DNA of 64,000 nucleotides from Tridacna crocea (GCA_943736015.1 OX031065.1:45858992-45922991), one strand, 5' to 3'; shown: positions 10,345-20,813, numbered from the stretch's first letter. The notes: generated by a model not told the origin, from the sequence alone. Numbers and translations are program-made.

Positions 10345-10566
10345 CTCTTTACCACACAAGAAAATTTTAGACTGGTCCAAACTGAAAGCATTTGCAGACG
10401 ACAAATTAAAGGTGACTAAATAATAGAAATTTGTTCTGGGAAGGGTAGAAAACACTGTGGGAAAAGGAGAAAATGCTGGTTACCAGCATTTTCTCCTTTT
10501 TCCCATAGTGTTTTCAAAAGGCTTCTTTCTCAGGGGTGTCAAAAGTAGGGATTGTGTGGTAATGGG
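10345..10566 (+). mobile_element. Family A MITE
   Basis: 222 bp with TTAA at 10341-10344 and 10567-10570. Ends are CTCTTTACCACACAAG and GTGTGGTAATGGG, with an intact hairpin (arms ..AACACTGTGGGAAAAGG). Confidence 0.95.
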
Positions 10567-10973
10567 TTAAATTCCCTTTTTCACGAGCAAAATTCCATCA
10601 TTATATTTTTAAAAAGTTAATAAATTGTAATATATGCATAACATGATATCGCTATTTTTTGTATACCATTTTCTTTAGTGTGCGTTACATACAATTTTGA
10701 CTGAAACCTTTTCATACCCTGAGAATGAACGCATTATTACTTGTAACGTGAGTTTCAGCCTCGCATTTTTAAAATGCAGTTTTGAAACTTGAAGGTAGCG
10801 AATACTTCCTGATGGGGCACCCATTTTTTCTTCGTTTAAAGTATTTCATTCATTAGCAAAGGTTGAAAAAGAAACGTGATAGGAGAAAATCCCTGCCTTA
10901 TGCTATATATCCGGTCTCAAAGAAAAAAAAATATCATTGTCACCTAATACTAGTATACAAGTCTGCATAAAAT

Positions 10974-11125
10974 GAGCCGTGCTCTATATAAAAGAGACTC
11001 AAATCAGCTGCGAAAAGTATCGACCCAGGTCAGCCTGCACAGTCCTTGCAGGCTGACCTGGGCTGAAATTTTTCGCTATCGGTCAATTTTCTGTATGTCA
11101 AAGGACCAATTTACCTCATGATTAA
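10974..11125 (+). mobile_element. Family D palindromic repeat
   Basis: It opens GAGCCGTGCTCTATATAAAAG. The palindrome CCCAGGTCAGCCTGCA / TGCAGGCTGACCTGGG follows, then TTTTTCGCTATCGGTCA and GACCAATTTACCTCATGAT. Confidence 0.8.
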
Positions 11126-11240
11126 GTTGAATTTTGAAAAAAAGATCATTTCTATGGGTCAATTATCGCGTGATGAAGTGGGTTCGTACCTTGTATAACG
11201 GGGATGCATTAAGCCCCCTTTTGTCAGAGCGGGGCTCAAT

Positions 11241-11375
11241 TACTTTTAAACCTTAGAACGCTTAAGCGCGACTCGCTGATCTTTTGCAGACAGTTTGGAT
11301 CTGCACGTGGTGCAGTCTGATCTTTGATCTACATTGTCCGATGGAATTTTCCCCAAAAAAACATACGAGAAAATA
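11241..11375 (+). mobile_element. Family F element, partial
   Basis: It starts TTTTAAACCTTAGAACGC, then GCGACTCGCTGATCTTTTGC, then the palindrome GATCTGCACGTGGTGCAG and GATCTACATTGTCCGATGG. No right terminus is visible. Confidence 0.7.
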
Positions 11376-11399
11376 GCAATAGCTGGGTTTTTAACTATC

Positions 11400-11578
11400 A
11401 GCAGGAATATCTTATCAATTGGGGAAGCATTTAAAGATATCAAAGAAGGAAAAAAAACATTGTGGAAAAAGGAGAAAATGCTGGTTACCAGCATTTTCTC
11501 CTTTTTCCACGATGTTTTCAGTAGCCTTTTCTTTTTACAAAATAGTTTATACGCAGGATTGTGCAGTAAAACTTGAAT
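11400..11578 (+). mobile_element. Family A relic with intact hairpin
   Basis: The hairpin (about 11455-11522) is nearly perfect, but both termini are diverged (TTTTTAACTATCAGCAGG on the left, GTGCAGTAAAACTTG on the right). Confidence 0.65.
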
Positions 11579-11968
11579 GCACGTACGAATAGATAAATAT
11601 TCAGTGTTATAATTATAAAAATCATCGCCTACTTGGTATATAATGTATTTTAAATTGCAAAGGGCAAAGTTACCTGATTTATCATTTTGCAGCTTCTTTC
11701 TATAGAAGATAATTTACATTTCTCATGTTTACATACTTAGATATTTCTAAAATGCAATCTATCCCCCCATACCGCCAATGAAAACAGGTACTGGTGTACC
11801 AGTTTTATTTTGTTTTTATTGCGAGCAAAAATCAATTGCTTGCAGCACTACAGTTTCTTTCCCACACAGACATTCTTAGATTTAGTTTTATTTCTTTGTT
11901 ATGGCCTTATCTCTATGTTTATCTTTATCTCTATGTTTATCGTCAAGGTGCCCTTTCACTTGATTTAA

Positions 11969-12189
11969 CGCTTTCCCAAACAAGCACTGGTTTATACGCG
12001 TCTGGAGTAAAAGTCTTTTGAAAACACCGTGGGAAAAGGAGAAATTGCTCGAAACGAGCAATTTCTCCTTTTCTCACAGTGTTTTTTTACCCTTTTTGAG
12101 AAATTTCTGCCATTTTCTCAAAATCTAAAATTGTCGTCTGCAAACTCTTTCAGTTTGGAATAGTCCAAAATTTGTCGTATGGTAAAGGC
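11969..12189 (-). mobile_element. Family C MITE
   Basis: 221 bp with TTAA at 11965-11968 and 12190-12193. Ends are CGCTTTCCCAAACAAGC and GTCGTATGGTAAAGGC. The hairpin centre is ATTGCTCGAAACGAGCAAT. Confidence 0.92.
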
Positions 12190-12295
12190 TTAATGGCGTT
12201 TTATGTCACTTTCAGTATTAATTTAGTAATATTACGGGTTTCCCCCCAGTAGGCATACCTATCAAAATACGTAACTATTTTTCTAAAGTAATACT

Positions 12296-12434
12296 TAAGG
12301 AATGAGGAGAATTTTATTTTTTTCATGGAGGTATGAAAAAAAAAAGCCTAATCACACTGTATGAAACCGCGAAGCGGTGTGATTGGGTTTTTTCTCATAC
12401 CTCCGTGAAAAAATAAGATTCTCTTCATTCCTTA
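12296..12434. repeat. 139-bp near-palindrome L
   Basis: The arms TAAGGAATGAGGAGAATTTT...TCATGGAGGTATGA and TCATACCTCCGTGAAAAAAT...CTTCATTCCTTA pair with few mismatches. An inner stem AATCACAC / GTGTGATT encloses CCGCGAAGCGG. A single arm-like piece (TTCATGGAGCTATGAAAAAC) recurs at about 12688. Confidence 0.8.
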
Positions 12435-12888
12435 TAATTTAATATTACAGACAACACAGGTATATATCCTCGGAAAAATTCGACTTGCAGTCATTTTTTT
12501 TAGTTTTAATTAAACTGTTGGAGTTTCTAAAGTCCCCTCCACTCATATCTGTATGGCGCAAAAATATAATAAGAAAGTAGTTTCAAATCCCAAATACTGA
12601 AAATTAACCAACAGAATGAAAATAAAGGAGTAAAGCAATGTGTAGGGCCCGCAAGAGTAGTTCCGGCACAAGGCGATTTTTTTTTTTTCATGGAGCTATG
12701 AAAAACTTTTTCAGCCAATCAGAACTCTCCAATGTTCATGAAAACAACTGATATCAAATTATATTATAATTAACTACTTATTGTATTCCTAGAATTTGGA
12801 AAATAACCATATAAGCTTTACTTTCTTTCTAATCCATTTCGCCAGATAATTTTAATATTCCATCGAGTTGTCTTTGAAAACTGCAAGT

Positions 12889-12966
12889 AAAACATTGTGA
12901 AAAAAGGAGAAAATGCTGGTTACCATCATTTTCTCCTTTTTTCCACAATGTTTTCTAAATCCTATC
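12889..12966. mobile_element. Family A hairpin core only
   Basis: AAAACATTGTGAAAAAAGG, the ATGCTGGTTACCATCAT centre and the complementary arm are present, but neither A terminus is recognisable. It lies about 50 bp 3' of the TM exon donor. Confidence 0.65.
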
Positions 12967-13012
12967 CCTTTTTCTCTAGAATACGACATGGTTTATTAGA
13001 GGTTTTACTTAC

Positions 13013-13149
13013 TATTTGATACAACAACTGCAATAACGGCTCCGATGATCCCAAGCGCTACAAGGACTCCGATCACAACAAATGTTGCCACCAAACATCG
13101 TCGGTTTGGTCTCGCGTCTCCGTCGTCGGATGTTCGCTTTCCACTGGAA
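13013..13149 (-). CDS. Transmembrane exon of the SEA-type membrane protein gene
   Basis: The exon is 137 nt on the minus strand, with acceptor GTCTAAATTCAG and perfect donor AAATA/GTAAGT. It completes the split Ser codon of the previous exon (AG/T). It then reads SSGKRTSDDGDARPNRRC, followed by a hydrophobic run of about 26 residues (LVATFVVIGVL...IIGAVIAVVV) and SN. The basic PNRRC cluster on the N-terminal side and an acidic/Ser-rich exon on the C-terminal side fit a type II orientation: N-terminus inside, SEA-like part outside. The trailing base (A) joins in phase with 7497-7544. The shadow frames contain no alternative with both splice sites. Function of the protein is unknown; a mucin-like or membrane-protease stem is possible. 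Confidence 0.8.
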
Positions 13150-13157
13150 CTGAATTT

Positions 13158-13233
13158 AGACAATAATAATAATATAATAATAATAATAACAATAATTCAT
13201 TCATTCATTCATTCATTCATTCATTCATTCATT
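13158..13233. repeat. Microsatellites (AAT)n and (ATTC)n
   Basis: Simple repeat beginning 9 bases upstream of the TM-exon acceptor, with (ATTC)n at about 13197-13233. Confidence 0.95.
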
Positions 13234-13593
13234 TATTCACTTTAATTCCTCTTGATGGAGATTAATTGAATAAATTACAATAAACAGTATGAGAACATGT
13301 TACAAATCATTCAAAAATCAATTCAAAGTAATAAATTCATCGTTGTAGGATAGAGACACTGTACATAATCTCTATTTCTGAATTAAAGTCAGTTTGTGAA
13401 AAAAAGAGAGAAGAAGATCATTACTGTATATAAGGACCGTGGAAGCATTGATAAACGTATAATACTGCTTTTAACATGAACCAGGATGCTTCCTCATTTG
13501 ACATACATGTAACTGAGCTGCTGTTGGTACCCAAAACCATAACGAGAAATTTATCGTTTGGAACCAGCACCAGTTCAGAAAAACTATCATTGC
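13234..13593. other. Intronic sequence, no recognised element
   Basis: Unique-looking AT-rich sequence upstream (gene sense) of the TM exon. No terminal repeats or splice-bounded open frame were recognised. Confidence 0.35.
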
Positions 13594-13597
13594 TTAA

Positions 13598-13818
13598 CCC
13601 TTTACCCCATAAGGCATTTCTATGGTATCTCTTATTGACCCTAAATAACAGCAAGGATGAAGCTGTTTCTTATGTGTATATGGCACTTTTTGATAGCATA
13701 GAAAACATTGTGGCAAAAGGTGAAATTGCTCGTCACGAGCAATTTCACCTTTTGCCACAATGTTTTCCAAAGGCTCTTACAAGCAATGTGTAGAAATGAG
13801 TATTTATGGAGTAAAAGG
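13598..13818 (+). mobile_element. Family B MITE
   Basis: 221 bp with TTAA at 13594-13597 and 13819-13822. Perfect hairpin arms (GAAAACATTGTGGCAAAAGG) surround GCTCGTCACGAGC. Confidence 0.95.
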
Positions 13819-13822
13819 TTAA

Positions 13823-13944
13823 CCCTCTCCCAAACGGCAAATTTTGGACCAGAAGGTAACCAGCATTTTCTCCTTTTCCCCACAATGTTTTCAAAAAGGC
13901 CTCTATTCCTGACCCATAAAAAGCTGGGATTGTTTGGGAAAGTG
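13823..13944 (+). mobile_element. Internally deleted family A MITE
   Basis: It shares the TTAA at 13819-13822 with the B element and ends at TTAA 13945-13948. The left half jumps from TTTTGGACCAGA directly to GGTAACCAGCATTTTC, removing one hairpin arm. Confidence 0.85.
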
Positions 13945-14305
13945 TTAATTTGCTATAAAGACAACTTAATGATTAGGTGACCTTTTATGCCACCGATAAA
14001 CGGGCATTCTACCTACTTGTGCTTAATTTCGTCTAGTACTATACGATTGCAGAGATTACATAGAACTGGCGCATAGGAGGGAACAGTCACCCATAGCTTA
14101 GCCAAAAATTCTAATTTATGTGGGACTATCCCCCTACCGTACAGATAATACAAGGAACAAGGACTGATCAACTTGTGCAACTGACTGAAACGAGAAAAGT
14201 CTGCTTAATGTCATTTTGAAGTTGGTCAACTGCATTGGTATCACTGGACCTACTGCGCAGCCCATTTACTGACGCCAAAATAAGCCTTGTGTTTGCTGCT
14301 ATTGT

Positions 14306-14750
14306 TCAAGTTTCGTTCCCAATGTCCAGCAACACTGCATTGTTGTGTTTAACAATATTAGAAACTGCTGCCAAGTCGGCTTGTAAATTTAAGAGCATCG
14401 TAGTAATCTCCGGTAAATCGAGTTTATTTGAGCATCTACTGGCTGACGGCGTCTGAAAATCTTGACTAGGTTTGGTGCTAACTGTAACGTTGGCAGAGTA
14501 GTTGAAGCCGCCATTTGTTGTACTGCCAAAGATTTCGCAGATTTCAAGAGAGGACTTGCCCTTTGTAAGCTTTATAGAATATAGCAGTTGTGAGCAAGCT
14601 TTTGCGATTTTGTCGAAATTGGCGAGTTTGTGCGATTGAGTAGTTTTGTTTTTGGGCACGCGGGATCTTGTTTAGCCCGTTCAGCGAGTCGCTCTCTGTA
14701 CTCGTTTAAAGGATCAGGGTCATCTCTACAAAGCGTTATCAAATCATTGA
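14306..14750 (-). pseudogene. Unrecognised coding-like segment
   Basis: Two overlapping minus-strand frames are open here. One (14659-14306) reads MPKNKTTQSHKLANFDKIAK and ends LQADLAAVSNIVKHNNAVLL, with a leucine-spaced, coiled-coil-like tail. The other (about 14740-14572) reads LITLCRDDPDPLNEYRERL and AERAKQDPACPKTKLL. Base composition is less AT-rich than the surroundings. It may be a decayed mobile-element ORF1 or a host pseudogene. No domain was recognised, and the segment directly abuts the A/TA tail of the neighbouring SINE. Confidence 0.3.
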
Positions 14751-15007
14751 TATATATATATATATTTTTTTTTTTTTGGCTGATTATCGAAAGTCTGATC
14801 AAGATCTTGGTAAAAATGTTGTGGCCTAGCTATTTGTGACACTGCCATTTGACTGTTATGTTGTGGCTCATCAGTGACGTAAATCAAGGGAGAAAAGTGT
14901 GCCCGACGCGGGACTCGAACCCACGACCCCCAGAACACTAGTACCGCAGCTCTACCAACTGAGCTAGCCGGGCATCCGGTCGTGAGCCACCCAACGTCAT
15001 ATAACAC
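14751..15007 (-). mobile_element. tRNA-derived SINE
   Basis: The minus strand carries a tRNA-like head (14974-14901) with box A TAGCTCAGTTGGTAGAGC and box B GGTTCGAGTCC. The body contains CGTCACTGATGAGCCACAAC and the tail is A-rich (about 14779-14764) followed by a TA run. The anticodon arm does not fold properly (GCGGT cannot pair with its partner), so it is not called a functional tRNA gene. Confidence 0.7.
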
Positions 15008-15177
15008 AGCACTATAGAATCGGTGCTATCCGAAAGGTAACGTGACGTACGCAGCGACATATCTTGAAGATTTTCGATGCAACTATCTCAAATGGCTGGC
15101 CTGTGTAATAATGGTAAATAAGATCAGCTTTGAAAACCTGACTATTCCGGGTATGTACTAAGTCTGGGTGATTAGTG

Positions 15178-15527
15178 CGTTGTCTGCGCATGTCATATTC
15201 TTCGAAGATTCGACTGTCTTATATGACGCATCACTAGCCCCGAAAGCGGGCTGACTGTAATATTACCCTCTATAAAGCAGCAATGTAGAAAATAGCTTAA
15301 TTCAATACGTTTGAGGAGAAATGAGACCTGCTTTAGCTCTAATTTTCTGTAAACTGCTGATCATAGCTGAGTCCCTACACGAGGTAGCGTTTTATTGAGT
15401 AAACGTTTATTTTAGTTTGAAATTCAAAGTAACGGTTGTCGCGTAGGAAACTGGTTCGGCTCTTTACCCAGGATGCCCAAATTAGATAGACGAGTATTTA
15501 TAGAATGCCATCTAGCGGGAGATAATG
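15178..15527 (+). mobile_element. Family G element, copy 1
   Basis: 350 bp from CGTTGTCTGCGCATGTC to CTAGCGGGAGATAATG. It is flanked by GTGATTAGTG (15168-15177) and GTTATTAGTG (15528-15537), a 10-bp target duplication with one mismatch. There is no coding capacity and no A tail. Confidence 0.9.
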
Positions 15528-15893
15528 GTTATTAGTGGTGCGTCCATTTTCTAGCCGTAGGCGGATTTTAATAATGTTCAATGTCATGTAACTAAAAATA
15601 GCACGAACAATAGCACGTTATCACACCTGATGGATATCTATTGTTTTCCTTTAAATGCAATTTTTTTCTGCAATGTTACTTCTAATTTCATAAATCTTTA
15701 TGTGTCGCGATCCATATGATATTCACAATTGTCCATATCAATTCTCATAAATACCTGATTTTCTGAAACCAACTAAACTGTAGATTTTGTCCAGAGCCCA
15801 AGTAAACACATCTACCCCTGACTGCCCGCCATTTTTTTATGATAATAATAATAATAATAATAAAAATTTATATGTATGATAATTGTTTATATG

Positions 15894-16156
15894 TGGAGTG
15901 CAACACGCGAAAAGGGTCATTCGGACATTTGCGTAAAGTGTCGTCTCTGATCAGCGTTTGCAGTCCGCACAGGCTAATCCGAAACGACACTTTCCGATTT
16001 TATGTGATTTTCTGTTTTACGCAAGTCTACTGTAGCACTAAATCTAATGTAGTCGTAAAGTGCCTTCTCGGATTAGCCTGCGCGGACTGCGCAGGCTAAT
16101 CCGGGACGACACTTTACGCAAATGTTCGAATGCACCTTTTCGCGTGTTGCACTCCA
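15894..16156. mobile_element. Family E element with TIRs
   Basis: TGGAGTGCAACACGCGAAAA opens it and the exact complement (TTTTCGCGTGTTGCACTCCA) closes it. Inside are two palindromic blocks with GATCAGC/GCTAATC arms, each followed by CGACACTTT-like sequence, separated by TGTAGCACTAAATCTAATGT. A microsatellite (AAT)n lies just left (15842-15864). Confidence 0.88.
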
Positions 16157-16470
16157 ATTATGGCATTTAAGGTCGTGTTCATCATTATTTCATTTATATC
16201 GCAGCAGGCAGTGCACCTATCCATGCTTTCCTGGAGTTTTTGCTACCAGTACTCTGCACATTATTCTTTCCAAGCAACTGGCTGCTTTGCCACATAAACA
16301 ACGAACAGTGGCGAGAAAGGAATGAGTCCTACCGCAATGGCTATCGTCAATACTCGGAAAGAAAATGGTCGATTTGAGAATGATTTGTTAACTACAAACA
16401 GTCACTCCTATTCTCACAGTGTTTTCACGTGCTGCGCCCCGTATATGTATCGGTGCTGTAATGCGTTTAA

Positions 16471-16691
16471 CCCTTTACCAAACAATCCCTCATTTTTACG
16501 GCGCTTAGATAGAAACCTTTTGAAAACATTGTGGAAAAAGGAGAAAATGCTGGTAACCAGCATTTTCTCCTTTTCCCACAATGTTTTCTATCCTGCTGGA
16601 AACAAATTTCAAATTTTGAGTTGCATTTATTTTGTCGTCTGCAAGTGCTTTCAATTTGGATTAGTCTAAAATTTTGTTGTTTGGTAAAGGG
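16471..16691 (-). mobile_element. Family A MITE
   Basis: 221 bp with TTAA at 16467-16470 and 16692-16695. Ends are CCCTTTACCAAACAATCC and TTGTTTGGTAAAGGG, with a perfect hairpin. Confidence 0.97.
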
Positions 16692-17012
16692 TTAAATACT
16701 AGTACAAGAAAATATTGAAGCATAACCGTCAATGGCGCCGCATATCGGTTGTTTCTAATATAAGACACATTACAGCATTTCAAATTGACCAAAATAAATT
16801 TTTGCAGAACCCGGTGAGAACTTAACTGAGAATTCCTAAACAATTCTTAGACAGCAACATAAAACTTAAAAGAAAAGAACCAATAATAATGGTAAGACAC
16901 AAACATAGCAATTCTTTGGCGAAAATTGACATAATTTCATTTGAAACTATGTGCAAAAGCAGTTGTCATTCGAGAAACAACACAAGCAAATAGTAATAAA
17001 ACTAGGTTCTAG

Positions 17013-17178
17013 AAAAAAAAAAAAAAAAAATGATATTAAAAACCTGGGTATGAAATAGTCAAAGTGGGTATGAAATGACCGCAGTGAGTACGAAATGACC
17101 AAAATAAAGAAATTAGGTAGGTCCGAAATGAACAAAAGTGTACTAAATGAGCTGGGTATGAAAAGACCTAGTTACGAA
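17013..17178. repeat. A-run followed by degenerate short tandem repeat
   Basis: (A)18 at 17013-17030 is followed by six or so imperfect copies of a roughly 20-bp unit resembling GGGTATGAAATGACCAAAGT through 17178. Confidence 0.75.
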
Positions 17179-17305
17179 ATGACTTAAGGCGTGTAAACAA
17201 TATGGCTGCCTCCATGGGTGCTTTTCAAAAACGAATAAAAATACAGTGACGCCACTCATTCGGCGCAACAAGGATATGGTATTCCAAAATAAATTAATAA
17301 TCATG

Positions 17306-17396
17306 GAAGGAAGGAAGGAATTGATGAAGGAATTAATGAATTAGTGAAGGAATTAATGAACTGACTGACTGACTGACTGAATGAATGAATGAATGG
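17306..17396. repeat. Compound microsatellite
   Basis: (GGAA)n, then GAAGGAATTAATGA repeats, (CTGA)n and (ATGA)n in succession. Confidence 0.9.
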
Positions 17397-17685
17397 TATT
17401 ACTTGATGCTTTGAAATGTCTTGTCTTCCCTTCATCCACCATCATTTCTTCAAAGTTAACAGAATGTCATTTCTGTTCTATAGAGTTTGATTATAAAAAT
17501 TTGTACAAGCTTCCGGGATTTTTTTTTTTTCTGTTTTCGCACAATCTTTTCAAAAGCCTTTTAACTTGGGATCGTGTTAGCGTGCTATACATCGAGCATG
17601 TACAAGCAATGGGCATAAATCAAGCCGTGGGTTTAGTCCTGTGCCTCACCGGTTACATATAAAGTAAAATCCCGGTAATTCGAAG

Positions 17686-17955
17686 TGGCTCGTAACACGC
17701 AAAAAAGGGGGCATTCGGACAATTGCGTAAAGTGTCGTCTCGGATCAGCTTCCGCAGCCCGCGCAGACTAATCCGAGACGGCAGTTTACCACTACATCAG
17801 ATTTTGTGCTACAGTAGACATGTGCGTGACAGAAAATTACTTGAAAAAGGAAAGTGTCGTCTTGGATTAGCCTGCGCGGACTGCGCAGGCTGATCCGAGG
17901 CGGCACTTTACGCAAAAATCCGAATGCTCCTTTTCGCGTGTTGCAATGCAAGCCA
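17686..17955. mobile_element. Family E element
   Basis: It has TIR-like ends TGGCTCGTAACACGC and GCGTGTTGCAATGCAAGCCA. Two internal palindromic blocks lie around TTTGTGCTACAGTAGACATG. Confidence 0.85.
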
Positions 17956-18052
17956 AGTAATTTCTAACAGCATAAAGGCGGCGTTGACAGCATTAGCAAC
18001 CGATGCCGAAGATAGATGAACAGAAGACAAATCGAATGCCTTTCAATCTTAC

Positions 18053-18207
18053 CTTGTCCAGCTACCATGACCGTTGTAAGGGTAACCGGAAAAAAGTCTT
18101 GGGTACCGACTGGGGTGCACCGGGGGAGTCTGATAGTAGTATGCCCCATTGTCGTACGCATGCTCGTACATACCACTGTCTCCATTCATGTCGAAAAAGG
18201 CGGGGTC
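18053..18207 (-). CDS. Cytoplasmic N-terminal exon of the SEA-type membrane protein gene
   Basis: The exon is 155 nt on the minus strand, with acceptor TTTTAATTCAATCTAG and donor ACAAG/GTAAGA. It reads DPAFFDMNGDSGMYEHAYDN, then GAYYYQTPPVHPSRYPRLFS and GYPYNGHGSWT. The final AG pairs with the T of the TM exon to make Ser. The region is Tyr/Pro/Gly-rich and lacks hydrophobic segments, as expected for a cytoplasmic tail. YYYQTPP and similar tyrosine clusters could be phosphorylation or adaptor sites (inference). It starts in phase 0, so at least one exon lies further upstream; the candidate at 57264-57299 ends in phase 0 and would fit. The sequence is clearly more GC-rich than its flanks. Confidence 0.78.
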
Positions 18208-18306
18208 CTAGATTGAATTAAAAGAATATAAATTTGAATTATGCTCTGATAAAAAGGGGCTTGGTGCCTGTATATCGGTGTTATAAATGCCTGCAAATGG
18301 TAGACC

Positions 18307-18657
18307 CGTTGTCTGCGCATGTCATATTTTTCGAAGATTCGACTGTCTTTTATGACGCATCACTAGCCCCGATAGAGGGCAGACTGTAATATTACGCTCT
18401 ATAAAGTAGCAGTGTAGAAAATAGCTTTTATCAATACGTTTGAGGAGAAATGAGACCCGCCTTAGCTCCAGATTTCTCTAAACTGCTGATCATAGCTGAG
18501 TGAATTGCACCAGGTAGCGTTTTATTGAGTAAACATTTATTTTAGTTTGAAATTCAAAGTAAAGGTTATCGCGTAGGAAAGTGGTTCGGTTCTGTACCCA
18601 GGATTCCCAAATCAGATAGATGAGTACTTATAGAATGCCATCTAGCGGGAGATAATG
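18307..18657 (+). mobile_element. Family G element, copy 2
   Basis: 351 bp, flanked by ATGGTAGACC (18297-18306) and ATGGCAGACC (18658-18667), a 10-bp target duplication with one mismatch. It lies about 90 bp upstream of the N-terminal exon in gene sense. Confidence 0.92.
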
Positions 18658-18743
18658 ATGGCAGACCGTGACCCGTCTAATTTTCGTGTCCACTTGTTGT
18701 AACTGATTAATATATGTTAATACATTGAATGAATTACGTTTAA

Positions 18744-18966
18744 CTCTTTACCAAACAATCCCTGCTTTGCACGACTCTGTGAAAGAAGCCTTTTGAAAAC
18801 ATTGTGGGAAAAGGGGAAAATGCTGGTAATCTGCATTTTCTCCTATTCCCACAATTTTTTTTCTACCCTTCCGAAAACAAATTTCAATTTTTGAGTCACT
18901 ATAATTTTGTCGTCTGCAAATACTTTCAATTTGGACCAGTCCAAAATTTTGTCGTTTGGTAAAGGG
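18744..18966 (-). mobile_element. Family A MITE
   Basis: TTAA at 18740-18743 and 18967-18970. The right arm is slightly degenerate (TCTGCATTTTCTCCTATTCC). Confidence 0.93.
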
Positions 18967-19062
18967 TTAAACATGTTCAGACTGTAGAGAGAGAGAATGC
19001 AGATTGAGCTTGATTTAAAAATGCTGTAAAAAAGCACCCCGTAATTTTGTTATTTGCTTTAA

Positions 19063-19285
19063 CCCATTACCACACAATCCCTATTTTTGACGCCCCTGAG
19101 AAAGAAGCCTTCTGAAAACATTGTGGGAAAAATGAGAAAATGCTAGTTACCAGCATTTTCTCCTTTTCCCACAATGTTTTCTACCCTTCACAAAACAAAT
19201 TTCAAATTTTCAGTCACTTTTATTTTGTCGTCTGCAAATGCTTTCAATTTGAACCTGTCTAAAAATATTTTCGATTGGTAATGAG
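19063..19285 (-). mobile_element. Family A MITE
   Basis: TTAA at 19059-19062 and 19286-19289, starting CCCATTACCACACAATCC. It is seven bases from the next A element, which lies in opposite orientation. Confidence 0.93.
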
Positions 19286-19299
19286 TTAAACAAAATTAA

Positions 19300-19522
19300 C
19301 TCTTTCCAAACCGACAAAATTGCTTAGACTAGTCTAAATTAAGAGCACTTGTAGACGACAAAATACATGCAACTCAAAAATTGAAATTTGTTTCCAGCAG
19401 GGTAGAAAACATTGTGGGAAAAGGAGAAAATGCTGGTAACCAGCATTTTCTTCTTTTCTCATAATGTTTTCAAAAGGCTTCTTTCTCAGGGTCGTTAAAA
19501 CCAGGTCTTGTTTAGTAAAGGG
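19300..19522 (+). mobile_element. Family A MITE
   Basis: TTAA at 19296-19299 and 19523-19526. The left end is CTCTTTCCAAACCGAC. Confidence 0.93.
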
Positions 19523-19557
19523 TTAAAGGACTTTTTTTGCTTTCATGCTTAGATTCA

Positions 19558-19768
19558 CGCGCTAGAGATGCGTTTGTACAGTCTATTACTCACACGTAAT
19601 TTTGAGAAAACTAATTTTATGTCTTCAATGACTGTCACTACGAAACGCAAATTTTTAAATAAGATGCGCGCTAGAGATGCGTTTGTACAGTCTATTACTC
19701 ACACGTAATTTTGAGAAAACTAATTTTATGTCTTCAATGACTGTCATTACGAAACGCAAAATTTTAGA
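19558..19768 (+). repeat. 109-bp tandem duplication
   Basis: GCTAGAGATGCGTTTGTACA occurs at 19561 and 19670. The two units differ at only a few positions, implying a recent duplication. Confidence 0.9.
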
Positions 19769-19861
19769 TAAAATGTTACACGTTGCTGAGCGGATCACTA
19801 TGGTCGTTATGTGGATGGTTCAAGATCAGACTACACTGAAAGTACTGTCTGAGCACATTTT

Positions 19862-20090
19862 GAACCCCTTTCCAGACGACAAAATTTCAGCTTTGTCTAA
19901 ACTAAACTGAAAGCAATTGCAGACAATAATTTCAATGTGGCTCAAATGTTGTAGCTGTTTATTGATAGGATAGGAAACATTGTGGGAAAAGGAGAAAATC
20001 CTGGTTTCCAGCATTATCTCATTTTGCAACATTGTTTTCAAAAGGCTTCTTTCCAAGGGTTGTCAAAAGTTGTCATCGTGTGGGAAAAGG
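19862..20090 (+). mobile_element. Family A MITE, GGCTCAAATGG subtype
   Basis: The right flank is TTAA 20091-20094 and the left is TTGA. The interior CAATTTCAATGTGGCTCAA and TTTATTGATAGGATAGG defines a subtype shared with 41257, 48045 and 54486. A family F fragment follows (20095-20160). Confidence 0.85.
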
Positions 20091-20338
20091 TTAAGCGGAC
20101 AGTTTAGATCAAGATCAGACTATACAGAGAGTACAGTCTGATCTTGGAGCTGTCTGGTATGGTAATATTTCTTCCGACGAAAGAAACGTTGAATTCGCCC
20201 TGATTATATTGGCTTCTGTAGCTGGCTGGAAACTGATAAATTATTCTTTTGTTTTAACCATTTTTTAAAAAAGAAATACTCTCGAGTGTAACCCCGAAGT
20301 TGATCTTTTGTGGACAGTGTATATTTAACCCTGTACCA

Positions 20339-20549
20339 AACGACAAAATTTAAGACCGATCCAAATTGAAAGCATTTGCAGACGACAAAATAAAAGTGAC
20401 TGAAAATTTGAAATTTGTTTTGTGAAGGGTAGAAAACATTGTGAGAAAAGGAGAAAATGCTGGTTACCAGCATTTTCTCCTTTTCTCATAATGTTTTCTA
20501 AAGGCTTCTTTCTCAGGGGCGTCAAAAGTAGGGATTGTAAGGTAATGGG
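20339..20549 (+). mobile_element. Family A MITE
   Basis: TTAA at 20335-20338 and 20550-20553, with a near-perfect hairpin. Confidence 0.95.
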
Positions 20550-20628
20550 TTAAGATCAGATTGCACCATAGGCCTCTGAAACTCCATTGGTCTAGAAAGG
20601 GATAAAGATTTTTTTACTATCGGACACT

Positions 20629-20718
20629 GTTACCATAAATAGCACAATTGGGGGGATTCCCTCTCTATTGTATATAATACAATACAGAGGGTATCCCCAA
20701 TGCACTATTTATAGTAAC
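20629..20718. repeat. 90-bp palindrome
   Basis: GTTACCATAAATAGCACAAT...GATTCCCTCTCTATTGTAT pairs with ATACAATACAGAGGGTATCC...GCACTATTTATAGTAAC around a central AT step. It has no relative in the window. Confidence 0.85.
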
Positions 20719-20813
20719 TTTCTTGTTGAAAGTTTGTAAATATATTCAGTGATACACAGGCGATACACAAATGTGCTCTGAATGTTCAATGGTCGACCAA
20801 AGACAATCTTTTT

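Noticed and set aside
14901..14974. tRNA gene (also at 32844-32921, 44955-45020, 50527-50612)
   Set aside because: A and B box motifs are present, but anticodon stems do not pair and SINE bodies or tails are attached; these are SINE heads.
17491..17690. Possible family A or SINE relic (CAATCTTTTCAAAAGCC, CGTGCTATACATCGAGC-like)
   Set aside because: Fragments too short and diverged to define an element.
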